DNA of 64,000 nt from Anabaena lutea FACHB-196. GTDB lineage: Bacteria > Cyanobacteriota > Cyanobacteriia > Cyanobacteriales > Nostocaceae. Positions 10,161 to 18,818 of the stretch are shown one piece after another (the first letter of the stretch is position 1; each line of letters opens with the position of its first letter). The notes below the pieces were generated by a model. That model worked only from the letters and a program-made list of their open reading frames with translations. It was not told where the DNA came from and searched no databases. The position numbers were made by a program, and so were the translations under genes. The stretch is taken from positions 124,001 through 188,000 of the forward strand of contig NZ_JACJST010000003.1 of assembly GCF_014698305.1 (NCBI RefSeq). The letters are read 5' to 3'.

Positions 10161-10175
10161 AAATCCCAACTTGAT

Positions 10176-11222
10176 TTATGGATAAATTAGAATTTTATAA
10201 GTTTCTGGTGTGGGTGCGATCGCTTGGTCTACGGCTTGTGATAAATCTTGTAGGGGATAGCGATCGCTAATTAAGGCTTTGACATCAATCCGGCGATTAA
10301 AGACAATATCGGCGGAAAGACTTTGTAAACGGTAAGATGAACTGTAACTACCCATCAAGTCGATTTCCCGACGATACAGAACATTCGGATTCACGGGAAT
10401 TGTCAATTCATCGGGAAACTCCGCGAAAAACAGGATTTTTCCACCTTTGCGGGTACAGTCTAAAGCTTGAAAAAATGCTTTATCACTGGGAACAGCTAAC
10501 AAGGTGACATCAACACCCATACCCCCAGTTAAAGCTTGAATTTTGGCAGGTAAATCAGGATCACGAGCATCAAAAGCGGCTTCTGCGCCAACATTTAGAG
10601 CTTTTTCAATTCTAGAAGGAAGTAAATCAGTAGCGATCGCTCTGGCTCCAAAATACTTCACCAACATCATAAACATTAACCCAATTGGCCCAGCCCCAGT
10701 GATTAACACAGTCTGTCCCGGTGCAATTTGAGCCTTTTTCACCGCTTTTAAACAGCAATTAGTCGGTTCTACAAAACTTGCTTCTTCAAAACTAATATCA
10801 TCGGGAATAGGAATTAAACCTCCATTCTGAACAATATGGCCTGGTACTTTCACATACTCCGCAAAACCACCACCACTAGCGTTAAAACCTGCGGTAGTCG
10901 AGATATTTTTATAAACATCGCACATGGAGAAATTATCATTTAAGCAGTAAGCGCAACGCATACATGGTATATGGTGCATCACCGCAACCCGTTGTCCTAC
11001 TGTCCAATCTTTAACCTTGGAACCTACCGCTGCAATAGTTCCAGCCGTTTCATGTCCAAATATACGTGGCGGTTCATACAAAGGATAACGAATTTTTTTA
11101 ATATCTGACTGACATAAACCCACAACCCGCACCTGTACTAGCACTTCATCTGCTTCTAGTGTCGGAACTGGGACTTCTTCGTAGGATAATTGATTTACGC
11201 CTCTAAATACTTGTGCTTTCAC
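10176..11222 (-). CDS. zinc-dependent alcohol dehydrogenase (MDR family, sorbitol-dehydrogenase-like)
   Basis: 348 residues; the start is GTG, giving MKAQVFRGVNQLSYEEVP, the normal MDR N-terminus. Catalytic zinc ligands: Cys in VGLCQSD and the His-Glu of FGHETAG. Structural zinc site: four cysteines in CMRCAYCLNDNFSMC. Rossmann dinucleotide motif: GAGPIGLM near residue 175. It therefore oxidises an alcohol or polyol with NAD(P)+. The exact substrate cannot be read from sequence; polyol or threonine dehydrogenase-like enzymes are closest in motif pattern. It stands alone, with a repeat-filled spacer downstream and a MITE-like element in the spacer upstream. Confidence 0.88.
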   Translation of the reverse strand: MKAQVFRGVNQLSYEEVPVPTLEADEVLVQVRVVGLCQSDIKKIRYPLYEPPRIFGHETAGTIAAVGSKVKDWTVGQRVAVMHHIPCMRCAYCLNDNFSMCDVYKNISTTAGFNASGGGFAEYVKVPGHIVQNGGLIPIPDDISFEEASFVEPTNCCLKAVKKAQIAPGQTVLITGAGPIGLMFMMLVKYFGARAIATDLLPSRIEKALNVGAEAAFDARDPDLPAKIQALTGGMGVDVTLLAVPSDKAFFQALDCTRKGGKILFFAEFPDELTIPVNPNVLYRREIDLMGSYSSSYRLQSLSADIVFNRRIDVKALISDRYPLQDLSQAVDQAIAPTPETYKILIYP

Positions 11223-11323
11223 GTTGGTTTCTTATCGTTCAACGTTACTAGATTTAGCATTTTGTGGTGAACTTTAGGTTATGAAAGTATGGATTTTTTG
11301 AACAAATCCTGGTATTTGGTTAC

Positions 11324-11416
11324 TTAATTTATCTAGTAAATAATGTAGAGACGTTCCATGGAACGTCTCTACAAGAGTTTGAGATAAAGCATATTTAATT
11401 TTTACCAGATGTTTAA
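11324..11416. mobile_element. MITE-like element, copy 1
   Basis: About 93 bases with imperfect ends TTAATTTATCT (11324-11334) and AGATGTTTAA (11407-11416) and a perfect 28-base palindrome at 11345-11372 centred on CCATGG. It aligns along its whole length with the copy at 46477-46575, whose terminal inverted repeats are perfect. There is no coding capacity, as expected of a non-autonomous element moved by a transposase elsewhere. It sits in the spacer upstream of the zinc dehydrogenase. Confidence 0.75.
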
Positions 11417-11576
11417 CGTGGGTTTTCAGACTGAATTCATTTCTTTTCAATGACTTAAATCACAAATGTATAGTGTTATATATTACATAACTAAATTTAA
11501 TTAGCTGGTAGTTTAGTGTGGTTAAAACCGTCTTATAAATATTTAATAACTTATTTACTATTTACTGATTATTTAG

Positions 11577-12464
11577 ATGCTTTTTCTGAAGATCAAATCA
11601 AGAAATTCATTCTTGTTTATAGTATTTTACTCATTTTGTCTCTCGTTATCACTTGCATTAATCCATACTGCATTTACCGCAAATACGGTTTTTGCAACAT
11701 TAGGATTAACTTTATTTTTATCAGGCATATTTTTACATTTTAAGAATCAAAATATGGTCAAAAGCCAATCTAATATAATTAATTATCAACCTAGATTAGC
11801 ACCGATGAAGGAGATAATACCAGCAACAAATAATCACAATCTAGTTAATACAAATGGTGGTAATTATAATAAAAATATTAATGGTAACTATATTCAAAGA
11901 GATTATATAGATCAGTCTATTACTATTGGAGGGCAGAAAGTAGAAATCAGTTCCGATATTTCTCAGACAATCTACGATTTTAAAGATATACTGACTGAGA
12001 TGATAGCTAAAAGCTCAGATCCAAGAAAAGCAATATCTGAGTTTACAGAGGAGTTAGTTCAAGAATTACGCAGAAATCCAGAAGCTAAAATAAATTTTAG
12101 TGTGCAATATGATAGCAGTGAAGAAGAACTAGTAAATAATATAATTAGAATATTGCTTACACAGGATTCTTCTGAATTAGAAAATATAAATGTTAGCAAT
12201 GGGTTGATGAACATAAAACCTATTGACAATCAATACGATAGTGAAAAAGATTATAAAAATAATATACCCTATAGAGGATATACAATTGAATTACTCAATG
12301 GTATAAATAATAGATGGATATATAAGATTAAGCGAAAAGATAACACCTTTTTGGAAAATATTAAGAGAGGAGGGTCATATAGAGAAGAAACTGCTATTAC
12401 AAAAGCTAAGAAGGAAATTGATAAAGAACTAACAGAAATATTTCATAATCAGGAAAGCATCTAA
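11577..12464 (+). CDS. membrane-anchored hypothetical protein with GGNYN motif
   Basis: 295 residues, ATG start. Two hydrophobic segments at residues ~10-35 and ~38-55 anchor the protein. A soluble part follows that contains NTNGGNYNKNINGNYIQRDY (~96-115), a low-complexity Asn/Gly/Tyr motif also found in the next gene (12655-13017). Then comes a hydrophilic helical region (IYDFKDILTEMIAKS), and the C-terminal ~70 residues (YRGYTIELLNG...WIYKIKR...KAKKEIDKEL) look like a small alpha/beta domain. The gene is very AT-rich compared with its neighbours, suggesting recent acquisition. No known family recognised. The shared motif and 190-base spacing suggest that the two genes work together. Confidence 0.7.
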   Translation: MLFLKIKSRNSFLFIVFYSFCLSLSLALIHTAFTANTVFATLGLTLFLSGIFLHFKNQNMVKSQSNIINYQPRLAPMKEIIPATNNHNLVNTNGGNYNKNINGNYIQRDYIDQSITIGGQKVEISSDISQTIYDFKDILTEMIAKSSDPRKAISEFTEELVQELRRNPEAKINFSVQYDSSEEELVNNIIRILLTQDSSELENINVSNGLMNIKPIDNQYDSEKDYKNNIPYRGYTIELLNGINNRWIYKIKRKDNTFLENIKRGGSYREETAITKAKKEIDKELTEIFHNQESI

Positions 12465-12654
12465 CTTTTAATAAAAAAATTACGTATTTTAGTAGTAATT
12501 TAATTAGAATGTTTTAAAGTTTACTTATCCAAAAAGTATAGTTTTTTACTAAAAATGACGACATAATTAAGATTTTTTACATCAAATTTCTATTAGACAT
12601 ACAGTAATTTCATATATAATATAGCTAATACTTCTGTATAAAAGAGATAAATAT

Positions 12655-13017
12655 ATGGCAGGTGATCGTACCATTAATACTGGTGGTGGTAACTATAACG
12701 AACGCATTGAGGGTAACTACATCCAAGGGAATTACTATGCCGCAGGACAACTACAAAGCCTCAGTGAAGCCGCTGCTGAAATCCAAAAACTCCTTGAACA
12801 ATTAGGGAAGTCATACTCTACTGAAACTACAGCAGGAAAAAAGGCAATTGCTACAGAAACTATCAGCCAAATTGACAGCAATCCAACTTTAGCTGCACGG
12901 ATACTTAGCGCTCTAAAAGGAGGTAGTGTTTCTGCATTTGAGCAATTCCTTAACCACCCGGCGGCCAGCTTTGTTATTAGTGCGTTAGAAGATTGGCAAA
13001 AAACTAAGAAAAATTAA
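12655..13017 (+). CDS. small protein sharing the C-terminal module of the LRR-Roc-COR GTPase
   Basis: 120 residues, ATG start. Residues ~6-30 carry the motif GGGNYNERIEGNYIQGNYY. Residues ~34-115 (LSEAAAEIQKLLEQLGK ... IDSNPTLAARILSALKGGS ... LNHPAASFVI) match the last ~85 residues of the LRR-Roc-COR protein at 41252-44296: LxEAAxEIQxLLxQLxK, then I-x-SNPTL-x-x-R-x-x-x-ALK-x-G, then NHP. Such tails are fused to STAND/GTPase-type proteins in cyanobacteria and may be interaction or effector-associated modules; that role is inference. It has no signal peptide or membrane segment and is probably cytosolic. Confidence 0.75.
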   Translation: MAGDRTINTGGGNYNERIEGNYIQGNYYAAGQLQSLSEAAAEIQKLLEQLGKSYSTETTAGKKAIATETISQIDSNPTLAARILSALKGGSVSAFEQFLNHPAASFVISALEDWQKTKKN

Positions 13018-13049
13018 GAATGATATTGCATTTCCACATGAAATGTAAG

Positions 13050-13070
13050 GTTGGGTTGAGGAAACCCAAC
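13050..13070. repeat. hairpin after the small-module gene
   Basis: Inverted repeat GTTGGGTT/AACCCAAC (8-base stem, loop GAGGA) between the convergent genes ending at 13017 and 13104. A-rich, not T-rich, sequence follows on the plus strand, so intrinsic termination is doubtful. This GTTGGGTT palindrome is a repeat type common in cyanobacterial spacers. Confidence 0.5.
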
Positions 13071-13103
13071 AAAAATCTATCTAAAATAACAGAGAGTACC
13101 ATT

Positions 13104-13598
13104 TTACTGATCTAATTCGCTACTCTCATCATCATAAAACCCCTCAGCTTCTAAAAATTGAGTGAATTGCTTCAGTCCTTCCCGACGCTTGATATTGCGC
13201 TGTTCCTTATATTTCATCAAATCGTCAAAACGAACACGCCGATGTGTTCCTACTCTAATGCAAGGAATTTCACCCAGGTCTAATAACTTAATCAGATGGG
13301 GACGTGAAATTTTAAGAAGGTCTGCTGCTTTTTGGGTCGTCAGTTCTTTATCCTGAATGACTACAGATATTACTTTACCTGATGCCAGTGCATGAACAGC
13401 CTGATGTAAAACCTGATAAACAGATTCGGGAATGTGAATTTCTTTACCGTCTGCTCCTACTAGTTTTGGTTGGGAGCCTTCAAGCTGAAGTATACGTTCA
13501 AGGTGCTTGATGGATGATTGTTCCTGTTCTTGAGCCATCACTGACTCTAAGGGCAGGTTTTGCCCAGATATGATGGTCTTCATAGTGAATAGATTCAT
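13104..13598 (-). CDS. excisionase-type helix-turn-helix protein (antitoxin-like)
   Basis: 164 residues from the first ATG; an internal ATG at 13583 (MKTIISGQNLPLES) is an equally good start. Residues ~85-140 form a MerR/excisionase-like HTH: ELTTQKAADLLKISRPHLIKLLDLGEIPCIRVGTHRRVRFDDLMKY, the usual layout (helix-turn-helix plus a wing with Gly-x-His-Arg-Arg). The N-terminal part resembles antitoxins that pair with PIN-domain RNases. The toxin would normally lie directly downstream (below 13104), but that space holds a convergent gene, so the partner is missing. DNA-binding protein of unknown target. Confidence 0.8.
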   Translation of the reverse strand: MNLFTMKTIISGQNLPLESVMAQEQEQSSIKHLERILQLEGSQPKLVGADGKEIHIPESVYQVLHQAVHALASGKVISVVIQDKELTTQKAADLLKISRPHLIKLLDLGEIPCIRVGTHRRVRFDDLMKYKEQRNIKRREGLKQFTQFLEAEGFYDDESSELDQ

Positions 13599-13729
13599 AG
13601 TGTATTTAGATAATATCTTTTATATTCTCTAAACGCAATATCCGAAACGGCAATCAAATAAAAATGTATTTTATGAGACTCAAGATACGCTATATTTATG
13701 GATGCACAGGATAAAAATAATTACATCGT

Positions 13730-13866
13730 GTAAATCCTCAAATCCTGTAAATCCTGATTCAGACAATAAAATGATGCTTATTTATAAAAAACTGTAATGA
13801 GGCTGCAACTCTAGGATAAAGGAAGGCAGAGGCTTCAAGAATTCATTCCCATACAGAGTATGGGAA
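13730..13866. repeat. dispersed repeat and 9-bp-stem hairpin between genes
   Basis: Reverse-orientation copies of the CAGGATTTACAGGATT family lie near 13730-13760. A perfect hairpin, TTCCCATAC, loop AGA, GTATGGGAA, lies at 13846-13866, 18 bases past the dxs stop. It may help end dxs transcription but lacks a T-run on the minus strand side after the stem. It also looks like a dispersed palindrome. Confidence 0.6.
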
Positions 13867-13884
13867 CGAGAAAAAGAAAATTAT

Positions 13885-15792
13885 TTAGACAACAGCAGCA
13901 GCTTGTTTTTTAAAGAAAGCTTGCAAAACAGTTTCTGCAATTTGCCGACTAGTTAAACCTAAGGCTGCATAAGATTCATCGGGTGTGGCATGATCTACCA
14001 AAATATCTGGTACACCAATTCGCTTCACAGGAACCAAAACATCAGCATCCATTAAAGCCTCAGCCACCGCAGAACCAAAGCCACCCATCAAACAGCCTTC
14101 TTCCAAAGTGACAACTCGGCCAATTTGTTGAGCCAAAGGTAAAATCAACTCAGTATCCAAAGGCTTAACAAACCGGGCATTAATCACAGTAGCTTCAATG
14201 CCATGTTCGCTGAGAATTTCTGCTGCTTGCATACTTGGGTAAACCATCGTGCCGTAACCGACGATTAACACATCATCACCCTGGCGGAGAATTTCCCCTT
14301 TCCCGATTTCCAAAGGTTCCCAACCTTCTTCCATCAAAGGGACACCATGACCATTACCGCGAGGGAAACGCATAGAAATGGGGCTACTGGTGTGGTTAAT
14401 ACCAGTCACCACCATCCGTTGTAATTCCGCTTCGTCCTTGGGAGCCATCACTACCATGTTGGGAATACAACGTAGATAGGCGATGTCATACATACCTTGG
14501 TGAGTCGGACCATCAGCACCAACAATACCTGCCCGGTCTAAACAGAAGAATACAGGCAGGTTTTGGATGCAGACATCGTGAATAATTTGGTCAAAGGCGC
14601 GTTGTAAGAAAGTGGAATAGATAGCAGCAACAGGGCGCATTCCTTCACAGGCTAAACCAGCCGCTAAAGTGACGGCGTGTTGTTCAGCAATACCCACATC
14701 AATGTATTGATTGGGTAGTTTAGCTTGGAGTTTATCTAAACCTGTACCGGTAGCCATTGCTGCCGTAATCCCGACGATTTTGGGATTTTGTTCTGCCAGT
14801 TTCACCAAAGTGTGAGAAAAGACTTTAGCGTAAGCTGGAGGTTTGGGTTTACTGGAAGGAATAGCCTTACCAGTGGTTAAATTAAAGGGAGTTTGGGCGT
14901 GGTAGCCTACTTGGTCTTTTTCAGCTAGTTCATAGCCTTTACCTTTAGTTGTCACCACATGAACCAAAACCGGGCCAATAATTTGATGTGCCTGTTGGAA
15001 GGTAGCAATCAACTCTTCTAAATTATGCCCATCTACAGGCCCCATGTAAGTAAAGCCCAGTTCTTCAAAAACTGCACCTACTTTAGGAACCGCTAAACGC
15101 TTCATTCCTTCTTTAATGCGTTCTAGTTCTGGGGAAAGAGATTCACCAACAAAAGGAATGTGTTTGAACTGTTCCTCTAAATTATCTTTGATAAATTGCA
15201 TCGGTGGGCTAAGGCGCATTTTGTTGAGATAGCGGGGAATAGCACCGACGTTGGGGGAGATGGACATCTCATTGTCATTGAGAACCACCAACAGGTTAGT
15301 TTTGGGTAAGTGTCCAGCGTGGTTGATGGCTTCTAAGGCCATACCACCGGTTAAAGCACCATCTCCAATGACAGCAACAGCTTTAAATTTTTCCCCTTTT
15401 AAGTCGCGGGCTAAAGCCATACCTAGGGCAGCTGAGATACTGGTAGAAGCGTGTCCAGCACCAAAGTGGTCAAACTTGTTTTCACAACGCTTGAGATAAC
15501 CTGCAACTCCGTCTTTTTGTCTGAGAGTGTGGAAGTCACTGTAGCGTCCTGTGAGTAGTTTGTGGGGATAAGCTTGATGTCCCACATCCCAAATGACTTT
15601 ATCTCGATCTAAGTCCAACGTCTGGTAAAGCCCAAGGGTTAGTTCTACAACTCCCAAACCGGGGCCTAAATGCCCCCCAGTTGCTGCTACGGTTTGTAAG
15701 TGCTTTTCTCGAATTTGACGAGCAATTTGTTGCAATTGGCGAATCGACAAACCATGCAACTGGTTAGGATGGGTGATTTCACTCAGGTGCAT
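13885..15792 (-). CDS. dxs: 1-deoxy-D-xylulose-5-phosphate synthase
   Basis: 635 residues, normal length. A thiamine-diphosphate enzyme that joins pyruvate and glyceraldehyde 3-phosphate to form DXP, the entry step of the MEP pathway supplying isoprenoids (carotenoids, phytol, quinone tails). The ThDP-binding motif [20 protein letters not shown] appears near residues 152-171, and the transketolase-like pyrimidine domain has the DXS signature [31 protein letters not shown] carries the catalytic Glu-His region. The C-terminal transketolase domain ends with LVDHATPDE. The ATG at 15792 is well supported by the conserved [12 protein letters not shown] start. Single-gene unit. Confidence 0.97.
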   Translation of the reverse strand: MHLSEITHPNQLHGLSIRQLQQIARQIREKHLQTVAATGGHLGPGLGVVELTLGLYQTLDLDRDKVIWDVGHQAYPHKLLTGRYSDFHTLRQKDGVAGYLKRCENKFDHFGAGHASTSISAALGMALARDLKGEKFKAVAVIGDGALTGGMALEAINHAGHLPKTNLLVVLNDNEMSISPNVGAIPRYLNKMRLSPPMQFIKDNLEEQFKHIPFVGESLSPELERIKEGMKRLAVPKVGAVFEELGFTYMGPVDGHNLEELIATFQQAHQIIGPVLVHVVTTKGKGYELAEKDQVGYHAQTPFNLTTGKAIPSSKPKPPAYAKVFSHTLVKLAEQNPKIVGITAAMATGTGLDKLQAKLPNQYIDVGIAEQHAVTLAAGLACEGMRPVAAIYSTFLQRAFDQIIHDVCIQNLPVFFCLDRAGIVGADGPTHQGMYDIAYLRCIPNMVVMAPKDEAELQRMVVTGINHTSSPISMRFPRGNGHGVPLMEEGWEPLEIGKGEILRQGDDVLIVGYGTMVYPSMQAAEILSEHGIEATVINARFVKPLDTELILPLAQQIGRVVTLEEGCLMGGFGSAVAEALMDADVLVPVKRIGVPDILVDHATPDESYAALGLTSRQIAETVLQAFFKKQAAAVV

Positions 15793-15941
15793 ATTATACG
15801 GTTTTCCTCTCTATACTCTACTTTTGGCATTAATTAGATTTTCCCACTTCAGGTGGCTACAAAAAGCTGGCAGTTATTAATGTCGTTTGTAGAAGTATAA
15901 CTTTGGTTAGTTATCCGCAGCCATTTCTCCCCGTTTCCCGA

Positions 15942-16613
15942 TCATAATTGGGGTACACCAGGGACTACTGGTGTCTCTGGTTGTTTCTGTTGGCGTTGCA
16001 AATATTTACTTAAGACGTAAGCCATGTCACCACGGGTCATGGGGCGTAATGGGTTAATATTACCTTGGCTATCTGTGTTGATAAATTCTTCACTGACTAC
16101 GGTAGCGATCGCTTTTCTTGCCCAAGTGGGTATGGTCTCCGCATCTGGGTGTGCTGTCAAAATTTCGTTGACGGTATCGTTGGGGAACTGAAACACTCCA
16201 TAGGCCTGGGCAAAAATTGCCAAGCCTTCAGCCCTAGTTACCTTTTGATTGGGAAAGAACATATTCCCGCGATAGCCTTTCATGATGTCGGTTTTGAGAA
16301 CTATCTGAATATCTTGATATGCAGGGTGAGAATTGGGAACATCTGGTATCAGTGTTGCATTTTTTTGTGCAATAGCTTGGCGCTTTTCTAAATGAAAGGC
16401 TTTAACTAAAATTGATGCTAATTCAGCCCGACTAATTAAGCTGTCTGGATAAAATTGACCATCTGGAGAATTGGTAATTAAATTGGCGTTAATCACCTTT
16501 TGGATATAATCTGCACTTGTCACAGGTAGTTGTTCTGTTGTTTTTGCCTGTGCAATTACTGGGTAGGTTTGCAGTAGGCTGACTAAACTCAATGTACCTA
16601 GTAATTTTTTCAT
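15942..16613 (-). CDS. secreted S-layer-homology (SLH) domain protein
   Basis: 223 residues with a signal peptide (LLGTLSLVSLLQTYPVIAQA). Three SLH-like repeats follow: ~33-80 (ANLITNSPDGQFYPDSLISRAELASILVKAF), ~90-145 (TDIMKGYRGNMFFPNQKVTRAEGLAIFAQAY) and ~165-207 (EEFINTDSQGNINPLRPMTRGDMAYVLSKYL). Each has the F/I-x-P-x-x-x-x-T/S-R-A/G-E/D pattern. SLH domains bind peptidoglycan-linked polymers and tether proteins to the cell wall. This protein is almost only SLH, ending in a short Pro-rich tail. It lies upstream of, and divergent from, rpiA. Confidence 0.88.
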   Translation of the reverse strand: MKKLLGTLSLVSLLQTYPVIAQAKTTEQLPVTSADYIQKVINANLITNSPDGQFYPDSLISRAELASILVKAFHLEKRQAIAQKNATLIPDVPNSHPAYQDIQIVLKTDIMKGYRGNMFFPNQKVTRAEGLAIFAQAYGVFQFPNDTVNEILTAHPDAETIPTWARKAIATVVSEEFINTDSQGNINPLRPMTRGDMAYVLSKYLQRQQKQPETPVVPGVPQL

Positions 16614-16839
16614 GTCAACTATGATTTTAGAAACGCATGATTGGTGTTGACGTTTTTTGAATAACTGAAGTTGCCGATTTTTTATATCATTAATTATGAG
16701 TATTTTTTATGTATAATTTGAAAGTTTTTATCTGGGAAATATAACCAATTACCTATTACCTATTACCCATTACCAATTTTGTAGTATAGTCGGCTGTGAT
16801 AGTGTCTTTCCCAAAGTTAATTTTTCAGGAGTTTTGAGA

Positions 16840-17550
16840 ATGTCCGTAGCAGCAGACCCCGTGAAGTTGATGAAGCAAGAAGTTGGCAAAGCCGCCGCCG
16901 CCCTGGTAAAATCGGGTTCTATAGTTGGATTGGGTACGGGGTCAACTACAGCCTACACAATTCAGTATTTAGGAGAACGCCTCAAGTCTGGTGAACTCAC
17001 AGATATTGTTGGTATCCCCACCTCCTTTCAGTCGGAAGTTCTAGCAAAACAGTACGGTGTTCCTCTTACCACTCTCGACGCTATTGACCATATTGATATT
17101 GCTATTGATGGTGCTGATGAAGTTGATCCCCACAAAAACTTGATTAAAGGCGGTGGTGCAGCACATACCCGCGAAAAAGTGGTAGATTATCTGGCAGAGC
17201 AGTTCATTGTTGTGGTCGATGGTGGTAAGTTAGTAGACCGCTTGGGTTCTAGTTTCGCTGTCCCAGTGGAAGTTATCCCTATGGCTATTACCCCCGTTCT
17301 CAATGCGATTAAAAAACTCGGTGGTAAACCAGAACTCCGCATGGGTGTAAGAAAAGCCGGCCCAGTCATCACCGACCAAGGTAACATGGTTGTAGATGTG
17401 AGATTTGACAATATTAACGACCCTGTTAATTTAGAGAAAACACTGAATAATATTCCTGGTGTTTTGGAAAATGGGATCTTTGTAAATTGTGTTGATTTAG
17501 TTCTGATTGGCGAAGTTATCGATGGTAAGCCTGTTGTCCGCCAAATGTAG
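16840..17550 (+). CDS. rpiA: ribose-5-phosphate isomerase A
   Basis: 236 residues from the ATG at 16840 ([16 protein letters not shown]), chosen over the TTG at 16834 because AGGAG at 16827-16831 is well placed. It interconverts ribose 5-phosphate and ribulose 5-phosphate in the Calvin-Benson and pentose phosphate pathways. Motifs: [15 protein letters not shown] (phosphate loop), IDGADEVDP (catalytic Asp) and [14 protein letters not shown] (catalytic Glu/Lys region), with [11 protein letters not shown] following. Full length. Confidence 0.97.
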   Translation: MSVAADPVKLMKQEVGKAAAALVKSGSIVGLGTGSTTAYTIQYLGERLKSGELTDIVGIPTSFQSEVLAKQYGVPLTTLDAIDHIDIAIDGADEVDPHKNLIKGGGAAHTREKVVDYLAEQFIVVVDGGKLVDRLGSSFAVPVEVIPMAITPVLNAIKKLGGKPELRMGVRKAGPVITDQGNMVVDVRFDNINDPVNLEKTLNNIPGVLENGIFVNCVDLVLIGEVIDGKPVVRQM

Positions 17551-17563
17551 TTAAAATAAGTAG

Positions 17564-17580
17564 GGTGGGCAATTCCCACC
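17564..17580. terminator. GGTGGG/CCCACC hairpin after rpiA
   Basis: Six-base stem with loop CAATT, 14 bases after the rpiA stop. The same hairpin type, with a proper T-run, follows mfd. Here the downstream sequence is mixed (TGAAAAAC), so termination is possible but weak. Confidence 0.5.
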
Positions 17581-17625
17581 TGAAAAACTAAAACCTAAAA
17601 ATGAAAGATTAGAATTTTAAATATA

Positions 17626-18807
17626 ATGTTGTACAGAAGATTTGGACGCACAGAATTACAAATCCCAGTGTTCTCTTGTGGAGGAATGCGATATCAATTT
17701 AAATGGCAAGATGTTACACCAGAAGAAATTCCAGCAGATAATCAAGAAAATTTAGAAGCGACGATTCGTCGTGCATTAGAAGTTGGGATTAATCACATTG
17801 AAACTGCCCGTGGTTACGGAACATCAGAAATGCAATTGGGTAAAATATTACCTCAGTTTCCCCGTGAGAAATTAATAGTTCAGACTAAGGTTTCTCCTGT
17901 GGCAAATCCTCAAGAATTCCGCCAAACTTTTGAAAAATCTTTGGCTTATCTCCAGTTAGATTATGTTGATTTGCTGGGTTTACATGGCATTAATGATGAA
18001 GAAAGTTTAGATTATAGTATTCGTGTAGATGGTTGTTTAGAAGTAGCGAAACAGTTACAAGCTGAGGGAAAAGTTAGATTTATTGGCTTTTCTACTCATG
18101 CGCCCACAGATATAATTTTACAAGCAATTAATACTAATCAATTTGATTATGTGAATTTGCATTGGTACTATATTAATCAATGGAATTGGTCTGCTATTGA
18201 AGCTGCTAATAAATTAGATATGGGTGTGTTTATTATTAGTCCATCTAATAAAGGTGGGCTATTATATCAACCATCTGCAAAGTTAGTTGATTTGTGTGCG
18301 CCTTTGAGTCCAATGGTGTTTAATGATTTATTTTGTTTAAGTCATCATCAGGTGCATACTTTGAGTATAGGGGCAGCAAACCCAACTGATTTTGATGAAC
18401 ATTTAAAAACTTTAGAATTGTTAGATAAAGCCAAGGAAATTTTACCCCCGATTTTTGAACGGTTAGAAAATGCAGCCATAGAAACTTTAGGAAAAGATTG
18501 GGTAAAAACCTGGGAAACTAATTTACCAACTTGGGAAAAAACACCAGGACAAATAAATATACGGGTGATTTTGTGGTTATTAAATTTAGCTTTAGCCTAT
18601 GACATGATCGAGTATGGCAAAATGCGCTATAACCTTTTAGGTAATGGTAATTCCTGGTTTCCTGGTAATAAGGCTGATAAGTTAGCAGAATTAGATTTGC
18701 GAGAATGTCTTGTTAATAGTCCCCACGCTGAAAAAATTCCGCAGATGTTAGCGAAAGCCCAGGAGATATTAGGGGGTGCAGAGGTGAAGCGGTTGTCTCA
18801 AAGTTGA
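17626..18807 (+). CDS. aldo/keto reductase with degenerate Fe-S-type C-terminus
   Basis: 393 residues. The N-terminal AKR barrel begins MLYRRFGRTELQIPVFSCGGMR, with the catalytic Asp/Tyr region HIETARGYGTSEMQLG. Note ARGYG where most AKRs have D-x-A-x-x-Y. Lys appears in IVQTKVSP and His in LLGLHGIND. The C-terminal ~110 residues (PGQINIRVILWLLN...YGKMRYNLLGNG..WFPGNKADK...PHAEKIPQML) align with the ferredoxin-like tail found in Fe-S-bearing aldo/keto reductases, but the CxxCxxCxxxCP cysteines are absent; only one Cys (LRECL) remains. It therefore probably works without the cluster. Substrate unknown. Confidence 0.85.
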   Translation: MLYRRFGRTELQIPVFSCGGMRYQFKWQDVTPEEIPADNQENLEATIRRALEVGINHIETARGYGTSEMQLGKILPQFPREKLIVQTKVSPVANPQEFRQTFEKSLAYLQLDYVDLLGLHGINDEESLDYSIRVDGCLEVAKQLQAEGKVRFIGFSTHAPTDIILQAINTNQFDYVNLHWYYINQWNWSAIEAANKLDMGVFIISPSNKGGLLYQPSAKLVDLCAPLSPMVFNDLFCLSHHQVHTLSIGAANPTDFDEHLKTLELLDKAKEILPPIFERLENAAIETLGKDWVKTWETNLPTWEKTPGQINIRVILWLLNLALAYDMIEYGKMRYNLLGNGNSWFPGNKADKLAELDLRECLVNSPHAEKIPQMLAKAQEILGGAEVKRLSQS

Positions 18808-18818
18808 ATTTTATTTTA

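Noticed and set aside
13050-13070. Intrinsic terminator for the 120-residue protein gene
   Set aside because: The stem is good, but A-rich rather than T-rich sequence follows on the plus strand; it is more likely a dispersed palindrome.
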